A DNA stretch of 64,000 nucleotides from Candidatus Zixiibacteriota bacterium (GTDB lineage Bacteria > Zixibacteria > MSB-5A5 > GN15 > FEB-12), in the NCBI GenBank assembly GCA_028289585.1, contig JANQPI010000026.1, positions 1-64,000 on the forward strand, given 5' to 3'. Below, one piece after another: positions 7,164 to 16,926 of this stretch. The position numbers were made by a program, and so were the translations under genes. Numbering within the stretch: the stretch's first letter is position 1; the number at the start of each line of letters is the position of its first letter. A model generated the notes under the pieces. The model made no database searches, was not told the DNA's origin, and saw nothing but the letters and a program-made list of their open reading frames with translations.

Positions 7164-7682
7164 ATGGCAACTATACCAGCGCTCAAACTCATTCCCACCG
7201 TGACCTTCACACTACTAGGGATCCTGATTGGTCTTGGTGCAGCAACGTTCAACTATGCTGAGGGGCTTTCCTATCTAAGCACAGACCCCGCTGCGTGTGC
7301 CAACTGCCACATCATGCAGTCCCAATATGATTCCTGGCAGAAGGCGAGCCACCATACATCGGCCACCTGTGCAGACTGTCACCTGCCACATGAGTTCCCC
7401 AGTAAGTACATAGCAAAGGCCGAGAATGGCTGGAATCATTCCAAGGCGTTTACACTCCAGGACTTTCAGGAGCCGATCGTCATTAACGACAAAAATGCCG
7501 ATGTTTTGCATGCGAACTGTATTCGGTGTCACCAGGACCTGATTCATGATCAATCGATTGTGTCAACAGAAGGAGCCCCTCGATGCGTGCGATGCCACGT
7601 TTCAGTAGGTCACGGCGAATCTGTGGGTTTAGGCGGGCCGATTTCAGAACAAGAGATTAGGGAGATCCTAGAAAATGACTAG
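7164..7682 (+). CDS. nrfH: Cytochrome c nitrite reductase small subunit, tetraheme quinol dehydrogenase NrfH
   Basis: A single N-terminal membrane anchor ([21 protein letters not shown]) is followed by four CxxCH heme sites, CANCH, CADCH, CIRCH and CVRCH, the NapC/NirT/NrfH pattern. NrfH oxidises menaquinol in the membrane and passes electrons to NrfA. Residues near heme 1 ([14 protein letters not shown]) match the usual CxxCHxM motif of NrfH. The frame also allows a GTG start two codons upstream; the ATG at 7164 has the better-spaced GGTAGG. The stop overlaps the nrfA start by 8 nt, so the two subunits are translationally coupled. Confidence 0.93.
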   Translation: MATIPALKLIPTVTFTLLGILIGLGAATFNYAEGLSYLSTDPAACANCHIMQSQYDSWQKASHHTSATCADCHLPHEFPSKYIAKAENGWNHSKAFTLQDFQEPIVINDKNADVLHANCIRCHQDLIHDQSIVSTEGAPRCVRCHVSVGHGESVGLGGPISEQEIREILEND

Positions 7683-9102
7683 CACACCACGCAGCATATT
7701 TTCACGTGGCTGGTTCTACATCATTCTCATCGTTGTAGTCGCAGCGGCCACGGTAGGCGTTACCTCACTACTGCTGAATGTCGCCGACAGAAAGGCCGAG
7801 GAGCGCACTCCTTTCGTACGACTGGTAGAGGTTGATGAAAACACAACCGATCCCGCAGTGTGGGGAAAGAACTGGCCGAAGCAGTATGATACGTACAAGC
7901 TGACGGCAGAGCATACCCAGACGACATACGGTGGGCACGGTGGAAGTGAAGCGTTGCCGGAGCAGAAGATTGAGCGCGATCCCTGGCTCAAACGCATGTT
8001 TCTGGGCTATTCCTTTGCGCTCGACTACCGGGACCGCCGGGGGCATGCCTACATGCTTGAAGACCAGGAGCAGACAAAACGGCAGAATGTTCCACTTGCG
8101 GGCTCATGCCTGCACTGTCATGCCTCGGTGATGCCATTGTATCGTGAACTCGGCGACGGGGATCCAGCGGTTGGTTTCGAAATGACTCATGCGATGTCGT
8201 ACTGGGAAGCCAATAAGATGCTTCATGATATGGGGCACGCTCACCCGGTCTCCTGTGTTGATTGTCACGATCCACAATCAATGGCGCTTCGCGTGACTCG
8301 TCCTGGACTTATTCAGGGGATCGAAATGCTCGCTGAGGGGAACAGCGAGGTTCCCTATCTTCCATCGGTGCAGCGTTGGAGAGATGGCGCTCGCGATAAG
8401 CCGTATGATATCAATGCGGATGCGTCACGCACAGAAATGCGCTCGCTCGTGTGTGCGCAATGTCATGTGGAGTACTACTGTGCCAGCGACTTCAAGCTGA
8501 CCTTCCCGTGGGGTAACGGGTTGACTGTTGAGCAAACCGAGCAGTACTGGAATCAAACAACTTTGACCAGTGGTGAACGGTTCTTCGACTACAAGCATAA
8601 GGAAACCGGAGCAGCAATTCTCAAGGCACAACATCCCGAATACGAGCTGTGGAGCGAAGGCGTTCATGCTCGAAACGGCGTAGCGTGTGCGGACTGCCAT
8701 ATGCCGTATATGCGCGATGGGGCTACCAAGGTCTCTGACCATTGGGTTCGGAGCCCTCTTTTGAACATCAACAACGCGTGCCAGACATGCCATAAGTCCT
8801 CGGAAGAGGAGATCAAGGCACGAGTTGCCAAGATCCAGGATACAAACTACGGACTACTTCAGAATGCCGGTGAAGCGATTGTCGACCTCATCGAAGCGGT
8901 GTTGGTGGCACGGGAAAACGGTGCGACTGAAGAAGAGCTTACCAAGGCGCTCGAGTATCAGAGGCAGGCACAATGGCGACTCGATTTCATTGCCGCTGAA
9001 AACTCAATGGGATTCCATGCCCCGCAGGAGGCCGCCAGAATCCTAGGCGAGGCAACCAACCTGGCACGGATGGGACAGATCTCAGCTATTCAGACGTATT
9101 AA
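7675..9102 (+). CDS. nrfA: Ammonia-forming cytochrome c nitrite reductase NrfA, all-CxxCH variant
   Basis: The protein (475 residues) carries an uncleaved-looking N-terminal anchor ([22 protein letters not shown]) and five heme sites: CLHCH (145-149), CVDCH (194-198), CAQCH (260-264), CADCH (338-342) and CQTCH (369-373). NrfA reduces nitrite to ammonium with six electrons in the periplasm. The active-site elements CAQCHVEYY (Tyr) and EGVHARNG (His331) and an Arg in YRDRRGHAY are present. In the classic enzyme the first site is CxxCK, where Lys ligates the catalytic heme; here it is CxxCH, as in a minority of NrfA clades such as Campylobacter. The rest of the sequence is collinear with NrfA and length is normal. 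Confidence 0.93.
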   Translation: MTSTPRSIFSRGWFYIILIVVVAAATVGVTSLLLNVADRKAEERTPFVRLVEVDENTTDPAVWGKNWPKQYDTYKLTAEHTQTTYGGHGGSEALPEQKIERDPWLKRMFLGYSFALDYRDRRGHAYMLEDQEQTKRQNVPLAGSCLHCHASVMPLYRELGDGDPAVGFEMTHAMSYWEANKMLHDMGHAHPVSCVDCHDPQSMALRVTRPGLIQGIEMLAEGNSEVPYLPSVQRWRDGARDKPYDINADASRTEMRSLVCAQCHVEYYCASDFKLTFPWGNGLTVEQTEQYWNQTTLTSGERFFDYKHKETGAAILKAQHPEYELWSEGVHARNGVACADCHMPYMRDGATKVSDHWVRSPLLNINNACQTCHKSSEEEIKARVAKIQDTNYGLLQNAGEAIVDLIEAVLVARENGATEEELTKALEYQRQAQWRLDFIAAENSMGFHAPQEAARILGEATNLARMGQISAIQTY

Positions 9103-9295
9103 CATGCTCGAAAGGAACTGACTCATCTACGCACATTCTGTGAGAGTTGCACGCAACGTTGGAGGCCGACGACAGTGACCAGCCGATTCCATTCGTCAAC
9201 AGACCGGATACTACTCAGCCCGGTTATGTCTGGCACACTTGATCTGCACAACGGATGGTTTGTGACCCTTCACGCCATGTCGGAGTGATTGTCCT

Positions 9296-10405
9296 ATGCT
9301 GACCGTAACAACGAATGCCAATGCTGCCGACACATCGTTGGTCATTCCAAAAGGGAAGAAGCGAACCCTTAAGGAACGCTTGCCGATCGGGCGATTCCGC
9401 CTCGGGGTGCAAATCGCTTTCTCTCTGTTGTGCGTATGGATCGGGATAGAGTTCATGCTGTTTGTCGCCGGTCTCGCGCCCGACGCCGCGGGACCGATGG
9501 TGAGGCGACCACCGGGGGTTGAGGGCTTTCTCCCGATTTCAGCGCTGATGTCGCTCCAGTACTATCTTCTGACCGGAACGATTCACCCCTTTCACCCGGC
9601 CGGACTCTTCATCCTGCTTGCTATCATCTTGGTCTCACTCGTCGCCGGTAAGGCATTCTGCTCGTGGATGTGTCCGGTCGGCCTGATATCGGAAACGGTC
9701 GGCGATCTCGGCCAGCGCCTCTTTGGGCGGCCACTACATCTGCCACGCTGGCTTGACTGGCCGTTGCGGTCGTTGAAATACCTTCTGCTTGGGTTTTTCG
9801 CGCACGCCATCTTTGTGGTTATGGGAGCAACGGCTCTGAAACAGTTTCTTGACACGCCCTATAATCTGATGGCTGATGTCAAGATGTATCACTTCTTCGC
9901 CGACGCGAGTCAGACGACGATCATCGTTCTTGCGGTTCTGATCGTGCTCTCGTTCGTCTTCAACCGCTTTTGGTGCCGATACCTCTGTCCGTACGGCGCT
10001 CTCCTGGGGATTGTCGGAATCCTGAGCCCCAACAAGATCACGCGCGATCCGATCTCCTGCATCGATTGTGGGCGATGCGCCACGGCTTGTCCGTCACGTA
10101 TCCCGGTCGACCGCCGCAAGACGGTTGTTTCTGATGAATGTACATCCTGCCTCACCTGTGTGGCATCGTGTCCGGTGCGCGGTGCTCTCGAATTGAAGAC
10201 CGTCGGACGAAAACAAGCGATCAGCCCCCGCCGGATCGCGATTGCTATCGTCGCCACGTTCATGATCGTAACGGGTACGGCGATGGTTACCGGGTACTGG
10301 GATAACAACGTCCCGGTTGATCACTACCGACAACTCTATCCGATGATCGAGTCGATGGGCCATCCGACATCCACCCAGGAACTCGACGAGCTCAACCGCC
10401 CCTAG
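9296..10405 (+). CDS. Membrane-bound polyferredoxin, NapH/CcoG-like
   Basis: This protein of 369 residues has about five to six membrane segments and two cytosolic Cys motifs at membrane edges, AFCSWMCPVGL and FWCRYLCPYGAL, which define the NapH/RdxA family. Two [4Fe-4S] ferredoxin sites follow, CIDCGRCATACP and CTSCLTCVASCPV, then a last membrane segment and short tail. Such proteins move electrons between quinols and periplasmic or cytoplasmic partners. Placement after nrfHA, 193 bp downstream, suggests a support role in nitrite respiration. The ATG at 9296 follows CGGAGTG. Its TAG stop shares CTAG with the opposing gene's stop. Confidence 0.82.
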   Translation: MLTVTTNANAADTSLVIPKGKKRTLKERLPIGRFRLGVQIAFSLLCVWIGIEFMLFVAGLAPDAAGPMVRRPPGVEGFLPISALMSLQYYLLTGTIHPFHPAGLFILLAIILVSLVAGKAFCSWMCPVGLISETVGDLGQRLFGRPLHLPRWLDWPLRSLKYLLLGFFAHAIFVVMGATALKQFLDTPYNLMADVKMYHFFADASQTTIIVLAVLIVLSFVFNRFWCRYLCPYGALLGIVGILSPNKITRDPISCIDCGRCATACPSRIPVDRRKTVVSDECTSCLTCVASCPVRGALELKTVGRKQAISPRRIAIAIVATFMIVTGTAMVTGYWDNNVPVDHYRQLYPMIESMGHPTSTQELDELNRP

Positions 10406-11145
10406 CGGTACTCCGGATTTGCAAAGTCAAAGCGGCAGCCCGCTTCCCATTGGGAACGCTGGTTGCCATGCGCGGGCACGCCGCCAGCCTGGTTGAGCAT
10501 GCGGGCGAGGTGAAGCAGATTCCAGGTCATGAACGTCGTATTGCGATTGGTGAAGTCGTTCGCTGGCCCACCGGAGTCGGGGTCACGATAGGACGGCCCT
10601 GGCCCTGCCTCTCCCAACCATGCGGCGTCTGCCTGCGGAGGGATTGTGTAGCCAAGATGCTGGAGCGAGTACAGGATGTTCATCGCACAATGCTTGGCGC
10701 CGTCCTCATTGCCGGTCATCAGGCAACCGGCTACCTTGCCGTAGTACGCGTATTGTCCGTCGGTGTTTAGCTGACTGGAGTTACCGTAGAGTCGTTCAAT
10801 AACTTTGGTGCAGACAGATGTCTTCTCACCCAACCAGATGGCGGAGCCGAGTATCAGAATATCCGCTGCCTGGACCTTTTCATATAATGTCGGCCAGTCA
10901 TCGCGCTCCCACCCGTGTTCGGTCATGTCGCCCCAGACGCCGTAGGCAATGGTCTGGTCAACCGGACGAATGACCTCGGTAGCAACACCGTTCCGTTCCA
11001 TGATCAGTCGCGAGATTGCGATCAGCCCTTCGGTATGCGACAATTCGGGTGATCTCTTAAGCGTGCAGTTGAGGAAGAGGGCCTTGAGATGGGAGAAGTC
11101 CCAATCGTGACTGGTACACAATTCGTTCTGGTAATCGTTGAGCAT
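10402..11145 (-). CDS. Flavodoxin-family / NAD(P)H-dependent FMN reductase-like protein
   Basis: After MLNDYQNEL the protein has a flavodoxin-like core: LKALFLNCTLKRSPE (phosphate-binding loop region), ADILILGSAIWLGEKTS and VAGCLMTGNEDGAKHC, matching NADPH-dependent FMN reductase/flavodoxin-2-like folds. It likely binds FMN and reduces a quinone or small electrophile in the cytosol. The ORF track extends 34 codons further upstream; the ATG at 11145 is preferred because AAAGGGA precedes it and the upstream part has no family similarity. Stop codons of this gene and the polyferredoxin overlap tail to tail (CTAG). Confidence 0.75.
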   Translation of the reverse strand: MLNDYQNELCTSHDWDFSHLKALFLNCTLKRSPELSHTEGLIAISRLIMERNGVATEVIRPVDQTIAYGVWGDMTEHGWERDDWPTLYEKVQAADILILGSAIWLGEKTSVCTKVIERLYGNSSQLNTDGQYAYYGKVAGCLMTGNEDGAKHCAMNILYSLQHLGYTIPPQADAAWLGEAGPGPSYRDPDSGGPANDFTNRNTTFMTWNLLHLARMLNQAGGVPAHGNQRSQWEAGCRFDFANPEYR

Positions 11146-11290
11146 GATGTCCCTTTCTCTCGTGAATCCTCGACTGTCGCTAGGTACACTTGATACTTGA
11201 ACCATTACACTGAAATCGTGATCCGACGTCAGAACGCGCCACCTCAATCAAGGCAGCGCGTCCGCGTAGATTTCTGTGGTCTGTGGGCTG

Positions 11291-11902
11291 CTAGAAACGG
11301 TAACCCGCGGTAACTGTCAGGGCTGGGACAACCGCACTCGCCTCACCTGGTGCCGCGAAAGAGATGATGATCGGTGTTTCGGCGCGGAGATCAAGACCGC
11401 TGGAGAACGTGTAGCCGATGCCGAAATTGAAGATTGTTCCCCCTCCGGAGCCATCATCTTCCTGAAAACTGCCGCCCCCAGGTAATGGTGTACCCAGTGA
11501 CGGATCAGTGGTACTCCGCTCCTCCCATGTCATATTGACCGAGCCGAGACCGAAACCAGTAATGAAATACGGCCGATCCTGACCGGGAACATAGTTCAGG
11601 AGGTAGTTTGCCATAAGCGCGAAAACGAACAGGTCGGTGTTCTCTTCGTAGCGATTGAAACCGTTATCCGTCTCTTCATTATAGGAGCCACCGAACAGCA
11701 TGATGCCAATCTCAAGCGCATTACTGGGAACCGGGATCCGGTAGTTCACACCGAGACCGTAGGCCAGTCCCAGGGAGACATCGGTTCCGATGCCGGCTCG
11801 AACGCCAATTGCCGGGACTGTCGCCGGCGTTTCAGCTGTCGCTCCGGTTGTTAAAAGGGCAAGGCCCAGGGCGATGGGTGCGATTCGCGATAACTTCAGC
11901 AT
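11291..11902 (-). CDS. Small outer-membrane beta-barrel protein
   Basis: The product of 203 residues has a signal peptide (MLKLSRIAPIALGLALLTTGATAE) and then strands typical of an 8-stranded OmpA/OmpW-like barrel, ending VVPALTVTAGYRF with a terminal Phe, the usual outer-membrane insertion signal. A glycine-rich loop (PLPGGGSFQEDDGSGGG) sits in the middle. It follows the anti-sigma gene by 109 bp on the same strand and may be part of that operon or a target of the ECF factor. No transport substrate can be inferred. Confidence 0.7.
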   Translation of the reverse strand: MLKLSRIAPIALGLALLTTGATAETPATVPAIGVRAGIGTDVSLGLAYGLGVNYRIPVPSNALEIGIMLFGGSYNEETDNGFNRYEENTDLFVFALMANYLLNYVPGQDRPYFITGFGLGSVNMTWEERSTTDPSLGTPLPGGGSFQEDDGSGGGTIFNFGIGYTFSSGLDLRAETPIIISFAAPGEASAVVPALTVTAGYRF

Positions 11903-12011
11903 GGAAGACTCCTCACCATTTTCGAGTGTTGCGTTGCTCTTGGTGGGGATGTTTGGGGGAGGGGGAGCTTCTTACACCGAGCCCGGAGAAAAGTCGAGCG
12001 AGAGACTCTGA

Positions 12012-12680
12012 TTATTCAACGACCACAAACGGATACCGGATAGATACCGACGAGTCGCGGAGAGAGGTCACGCGCAGCGTATAGCTCCCAGGTTGCAATG
12101 ATCCCTGAGAGACGACGATGGTGGCTTGTCGGCGTTCGTTGAGTTGATCAAGGCTGGCGATCGTCCGAACGACGCTAGCGTCGTCGTTGAGAATATCGAT
12201 TCGGAAGGTCGCATCCTCGGCGTTACCCGGAACCCGGAAGGTAACAGATGTCGTTTGGCCGGATTCGAGTGCTGTCCCCACCGAGCGGGTTCCGGAGAGT
12301 GTGATCGCCGCTACCGACGTTACGGCTTCGCCTGACGGACCTCGCAGGCCAAGATAGGCGGGGTAGAGCATGAGGGCGAACAAGAGATACGCCACTGCCG
12401 GGCGGGCCAAGATTGGCACCTGGGATGGCCACAACGCCGCTCCGAGCCGCTGCCAGAAGGAGGCTTGAGGAACGACTGATCGCACGTGTTCCTCGACTTC
12501 GGCCCGGACGTCGGGATCTCCTCGCAGAAGCGAGGCGGCGTCGGAGAACTCGGCCACGGCGGTGAAACAGCTTTCGCAGCTGATCAGATGAACCTCGAAG
12601 GCCGTCTTCTCTTTTTCTGACAGCTGGCCAAGTTCATACGCATGGAGAAGTTTCCCCATTTCCGGATCTGTACACGCCAT
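12012..12680 (-). CDS. Membrane anti-sigma factor with zf-HC2 domain
   Basis: The N-terminus carries the zinc anti-sigma motif, with HLISCESC (H-x3-C-x2-C) preceded by an acidic helix ending in EKTAFEV. One membrane segment follows (ARPAVAYLLFALMLYPAYLGL, roughly residues 90-112), and the C-terminal half, ending SVSIRYPFVVVE, would be outside the cytosolic membrane face and looks like an all-beta sensory domain. Its ATG overlaps the TGA of the ECF sigma gene (ATGA), the standard arrangement for a cognate pair. It should hold the sigma factor inactive until an envelope signal arrives. Confidence 0.85.
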   Translation of the reverse strand: MACTDPEMGKLLHAYELGQLSEKEKTAFEVHLISCESCFTAVAEFSDAASLLRGDPDVRAEVEEHVRSVVPQASFWQRLGAALWPSQVPILARPAVAYLLFALMLYPAYLGLRGPSGEAVTSVAAITLSGTRSVGTALESGQTTSVTFRVPGNAEDATFRIDILNDDASVVRTIASLDQLNERRQATIVVSQGSLQPGSYTLRVTSLRDSSVSIRYPFVVVE

Positions 12681-13219
12681 CAGTTCAGTCCCTTTTTATC
12701 AAGGCAGGCTCGCAGGTGTGCGCGACCCCGACTCAACCCGGCATAGTAGTTGGTCCGGGTAAGGTCAAGGCGTTCGCATATGTCCTCGGGTGGGTAGCCC
12801 TGATGCACCAAGTTGAGGATTCGTGCGTACAGCACGGTCTTTGTCCGTAGTCCCCGCAGGCAATCGAGCAGTGACCGGAGCAGCAGTGGGTTGCTTGGCG
12901 CTGTCTGATCTCGTTCCGGATCAATCTCCAGTGGGACGCCACGCCGTTTCTGCCGTTGCAGGTAGTTGCCAATTGTCATTCTGAGGACTCCGTAGGACCA
13001 GGCGTCGAAACTGACATGGAATTGCTCGTCACGATATTTGCGTAAGATTGTCATGACCGCTTCCTGAGCCAGATCGTCGGCATCCTCCTCTCCCACGGTA
13101 CGTTTGGCAAGCCAGCGAAGTCTTACCGTGAGTCGATCAAAGAGCTCTTTCTCCGCGGTTTCATCGCCGCCGCGTGCCGCGTCGGCCAGGTGAGCGAGCG
13201 TTTCCGATTGGCGGTTCAT
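12680..13219 (-). CDS. ECF-type RNA polymerase sigma factor
   Basis: The product of 179 residues shows region 2 (EEDADDLAQEAVMTILRKYRDEQFHVSFDAWSYGVLR) and region 4 with a helix-turn-helix (YPPEDICERLDLTRTNYYAGLSRGRAHLRACL). It lies 31 bp downstream of the CHAT peptidase gene and overlaps the anti-sigma gene by 1 base, all on the same strand. The cognate promoter motif cannot be derived from a single locus. It probably regulates its own operon and envelope genes. Confidence 0.88.
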   Translation of the reverse strand: MNRQSETLAHLADAARGGDETAEKELFDRLTVRLRWLAKRTVGEEDADDLAQEAVMTILRKYRDEQFHVSFDAWSYGVLRMTIGNYLQRQKRRGVPLEIDPERDQTAPSNPLLLRSLLDCLRGLRTKTVLYARILNLVHQGYPPEDICERLDLTRTNYYAGLSRGRAHLRACLDKKGLN

Positions 13220-13250
13220 AGATCGAGGCTAATCCGTTTCCGCGAGTCCG

Positions 13251-16200
13251 TCAGCGGTCCGCGCCCGACGAAATCGGCATCCAGGCTCCCCACCAGAAGG
13301 GGTGACGGTCTCCGGGAGTAGGCGCGTTGGCCAGCCACGTCAATTGTTGTTCCCGAAGTTGTTGAGAAAACGACCTATGGTCATGTCGCTCCCCGTAGAG
13401 CGGGGCGAGGAGCTGTGTGGTCGATTGGTCACTCACCGGCCAGAGAGCCGTCAGCACCAGGTCGACTCCGGACAGCAGGAATGAGCGTCGGAGTCCATAA
13501 ACACCCTCGCCGTCGAGAATATCGCCACGCCCCGTCTCGCAGGACGACAGCACCGCAATTTCGAGCGTACCCAGGTCGAGGTTCGTTACCTCTAATGCCG
13601 TTAAAACACCGTCATCACTGGCGGACGAATCGACCGCGGTTGCCCCGGCCAGGTAGAGCCCCGATCGCAGGAGCGGATTGAAGACCGCATCGGTTCCGGC
13701 AGAGTCAACAGTATAGTAGCCGTGCGTCGCCAAGTGCGCGATCCGTCGTCCGGCAATCATTGCGCGTACGCACGATTCACTCGCGTTGCTGTCGACAAGG
13801 ATATCGACCGGCTCGTCGGTTGCCGCTCGCCAGGCTGTTTCCAGGTCGGCCAGTTCCCGGCGGGTTCCCGGCAGCGGTGCGAGTTGCGATCGCTGGCCGA
13901 CTCGCAAGGTCGGACCATAGGTACTTGGCTCTCGCTCGGTTGTCATTGTTGCCACATGGCAAACGGTGCTTGGTTGGCGGTCGAAGGTGGGATCACCGAG
14001 TGCCAGCAGGCCGGCTCCCGCGGACGTTCCAGTGCGTTCCCGAACAAGGTCTCGGGCGCCGCCGACGTACGAGACTCGGTGAGACTCGATAACGAATTGT
14101 CCAGACTGATTGATCAACGTGCCGATCGACACGAGATTAATTGCACCATCAGCGCCAACAATGATGTCCTCGACATCATTCGCATTAGCGGGCAAACATG
14201 GCGCTACAATGAGGTTGTAGAGTGTCTTTCCAATGTCGTTGAACGTCTCCAGATCGGTAGGGCCGGCTGCTCCTGCGGCGGCAACCTCGTCGAGATGAGT
14301 GCGATACTGGGCAATGGTGGTATCGATTGGTCCAGCCTCCCCGAGGGAAACGAATCGACCTTCACCGTTCGATTGCAAAACCGCCGCGACATACATCGGG
14401 CGCAGTGTATCGTTTGCCCAATCAGCATAATCGAAACGTAGATAGTCGATCAAGAGTGCTGACTTCGGAAGTGCCGCCGTGATCGCGTCGATCGTGGGCA
14501 ACTGGCGCTCGACACTCGACGCCGACGCGTCAATGGCATTAGCAAGCTGCCGTTCGAGCTCGTTGGCCCGGGCAATCGCTTGTTCTAGTTCGGAAGCGTA
14601 TTCCGCCCCCAGAAGTTCGGGACCGGCGGCATAGATCCGCGCGATGAGGCGACGTTGGGTGCGAAGGTCCGCAACGATCGACTCGGTCGCCTCCGGTGGC
14701 AACGCATCAAGGAGTTGGCGTCGTGCAACCAGTTCGTCGTAAACGATGCCTTTGGTTCGCACGAGTGCGGTGATTGCGAGTTTGTTGTCGTGGCTGGTGT
14801 CAACGTTGTCGACGGCTACCGAAAGCAGTTGCTCGGCAGCTTCGCGCTGCAATTCCGAATAGTTGATAGCATCCGATTCGGACAGCGTGGCGCTGTTGAG
14901 GGTGAAAGCTAGCTGCCGAATGCGAAAAGCATCAGCAAAGTGCGCCGATGCTGCCGAATCTTGCCGTAACATCCGGTATGTCCCGCCGTACGCGCGGGCA
15001 ATCTCGGCCAGCCACGGACTAGTGGCGCCGAAGCGTTCGCGGCGAATCGCAAACGCACGATTCAGGCAGGCGAGCGACGAGTCAAGTTGATCGACCTGAG
15101 CGAGAGCTTGACCGAGGTTCATCCACGACTCCGATGTCAGGACATGTTCGGCTCCGAGCTTGGTCTGACGAATCTCAAGCGCCCGTTGGTGCCAATCGAC
15201 AGATTCGGCATACCGCCGGTCCGACATCGCCAGTCCACCGAGATTGTTGTAGATGTCAGCGATCTCCGGATGATCGGGACCCAGCTGAGCCTGTTTCATC
15301 AGAAGTGCTTGTTCGTAGTAGCCTGCGGCTTCGTCAAGCCGCCCGGTCTGCCGGCAGATGATGGCCAGGTTAGTCAGTGCAAGCGCCACGTGACCACTTT
15401 CGGGTCCCCCGATGCTTGCAAACAATTCCCGAGACGTTTCCAGATTGGCCTCGGCGGCACGGTATTGACGCTGATCGATCTGTACCAGAGCGAGATTGTT
15501 CAGCGTACCGGCAACGTGGGGATGATTCGGTGACAGAGTTTCCCGGAAGATGCGAAGCGCTTCGTGAAATTGCCGGCTAGCCTCGACATAATTGCCCAAC
15601 GCCCAGTGCGTTGTCGCGAGATTGCCTACAACCGAACCAACCGAGCGATGCGTCGTTCCGTACAGTTGCGTTCGAACGCGGTAGGCGGCCTTGAACTGTC
15701 GAATCGCATCCTCGAACCGACCCTGATCCTGGCGGACCAGGCCGAGGACATTGAGCGCCTCGCCAAACGTCGATGTCGCTGTCTCGTCATGCCGTCGCAT
15801 GACATCCATACTGGCTGCGAGACTGGCCGCGGCTGACGTGTACTCAGCAACCGCTCGGTGAACGCGCCCGTGGGTTAAGTAGACAAGACGCAGTTGGCGA
15901 TTGGGTAGCGAGGTATCTGTCGGTGCGTAGTGAGAAATCGCTGCGGAGAGAATAGAATCGGCCGTTGCATAGTTTCGTTGACGTCGTAATGAGAGTGCGT
16001 AGCCGTTATAGGCTTCCAGTACGGCGTCGATTCGCGGTGACTCGAGTGATTGCTCGATAGCAATCGCTTGCTGGTACGCGTCATCGGCAACCGCATACGC
16101 GCGTTTTAACCGATTGATTCGACCAGTGTGATACCAAGCGTCGGCGAGAAGTGACCGATCGACCCCCGTTAATGATTTCTCTGTCGCAATGACTTGGGCC

Positions 16201-16469
16201 AGGATCGCGAGAGCCGAATCCCCCAGTCGAATCTGGCTGAGTCCTCGGGCCAGCACAACCCGAATGACTGTCTGACCGACAAGATCCGTTGGCTCGACAG
16301 CAGCGAGTTCGCGCTCGGCCAGAGCCACGAGCTCGGCATAGGATCGAGTGTCAGCAAGACTGTCGACCGTTAGCTCAAATGCGGTGCGATCAAACGACCA
16401 CGCGGTCGGCGTACCGATGCCAATCAGGACAAAGAAACAGAACAGCAGGGAGGTGGATTGTCGTCGCAC
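13251..16469 (-). CDS. Secreted TPR-repeat CHAT-domain (caspase-like) peptidase
   Basis: The product is 1072 residues with a signal peptide (LLFCFFVLIGIGTPTAWSF). Residues about 60-530 hold a long array of kinesin-light-chain-type TPRs, with repeated motifs such as ALNVLGLVRQDQGRFEDAIR and IYNNLGGLAMSDRRYAES. The C-terminal third is a CHAT domain with the catalytic dyad visible as HLATHGYY (His916) and VLSSCETGRG (Cys977), then FLLSGVDLVLTALWPVSD. CHAT enzymes are caspase/separase relatives cleaving proteins. It starts at a GTG preceded by AAGGAG. As first gene of an operon with an ECF sigma and membrane anti-sigma, a role in processing an envelope sensor is attractive but unproven. Confidence 0.9.
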   Translation of the reverse strand: MRRQSTSLLFCFFVLIGIGTPTAWSFDRTAFELTVDSLADTRSYAELVALAERELAAVEPTDLVGQTVIRVVLARGLSQIRLGDSALAILAQVIATEKSLTGVDRSLLADAWYHTGRINRLKRAYAVADDAYQQAIAIEQSLESPRIDAVLEAYNGYALSLRRQRNYATADSILSAAISHYAPTDTSLPNRQLRLVYLTHGRVHRAVAEYTSAAASLAASMDVMRRHDETATSTFGEALNVLGLVRQDQGRFEDAIRQFKAAYRVRTQLYGTTHRSVGSVVGNLATTHWALGNYVEASRQFHEALRIFRETLSPNHPHVAGTLNNLALVQIDQRQYRAAEANLETSRELFASIGGPESGHVALALTNLAIICRQTGRLDEAAGYYEQALLMKQAQLGPDHPEIADIYNNLGGLAMSDRRYAESVDWHQRALEIRQTKLGAEHVLTSESWMNLGQALAQVDQLDSSLACLNRAFAIRRERFGATSPWLAEIARAYGGTYRMLRQDSAASAHFADAFRIRQLAFTLNSATLSESDAINYSELQREAAEQLLSVAVDNVDTSHDNKLAITALVRTKGIVYDELVARRQLLDALPPEATESIVADLRTQRRLIARIYAAGPELLGAEYASELEQAIARANELERQLANAIDASASSVERQLPTIDAITAALPKSALLIDYLRFDYADWANDTLRPMYVAAVLQSNGEGRFVSLGEAGPIDTTIAQYRTHLDEVAAAGAAGPTDLETFNDIGKTLYNLIVAPCLPANANDVEDIIVGADGAINLVSIGTLINQSGQFVIESHRVSYVGGARDLVRERTGTSAGAGLLALGDPTFDRQPSTVCHVATMTTEREPSTYGPTLRVGQRSQLAPLPGTRRELADLETAWRAATDEPVDILVDSNASESCVRAMIAGRRIAHLATHGYYTVDSAGTDAVFNPLLRSGLYLAGATAVDSSASDDGVLTALEVTNLDLGTLEIAVLSSCETGRGDILDGEGVYGLRRSFLLSGVDLVLTALWPVSDQSTTQLLAPLYGERHDHRSFSQQLREQQLTWLANAPTPGDRHPFWWGAWMPISSGADR

Positions 16470-16926
16470 GCGTGATTGACTCCTTGGGATAGCCTCGGTC
16501 CAAAATCATAACCGATCAAGGTGTCGTTTCAAGCATTTCTTCGTCGGGGTAGGCTGTCGGCTCTCGCGATATCGTGCTGTAAGACTCCGGCTGATCGCTA
16601 AACGTCTCGAATGAAAACGCTCTATCTGCCTGGGCTCTACGGCTGTAGAGGAGTTACCCTATGCCTTGAGATCTGTCATTCCGAGCCACCCGTTCGAGTC
16701 GATCTACGTGGTTGGTTTTGTCCAAGTTTGGGTGGTTTGGGAAGATCGATTGGTGGGCCATGGGAAGATTTCGGCTAAAAATGTGTCGGCAGTCAACATT
16801 GCCCCCTTGTTATTGCACGTAAGAAGCGTACTCTATAGCGGACGGTTGGCGCGAGGGTCACCGTGGGATACCAACGGGTCGCGTCGCCTGCGAGTAACAC
16901 CTTCGATTGCTGCGAGATATTACCTC
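16470..16926. other. Intergenic region between divergent CHAT operon and flavoprotein gene
   Basis: This 457-bp stretch separates two divergent start codons and should hold both promoters. The ORF track extends the rightward gene into it from a TTG at 16666, but that part has no family similarity and no ribosome site. I see no convincing -35/-10 pair, RNA gene, hairpin or repeat in it. Confidence 0.5.

Noticed and set aside
16612-16926. Short open frames and N-terminal extension before the amine-oxidase-like gene
   Set aside because: No family similarity or ribosome site; the FAD motif at the true N-terminus fixes the start at 16927.
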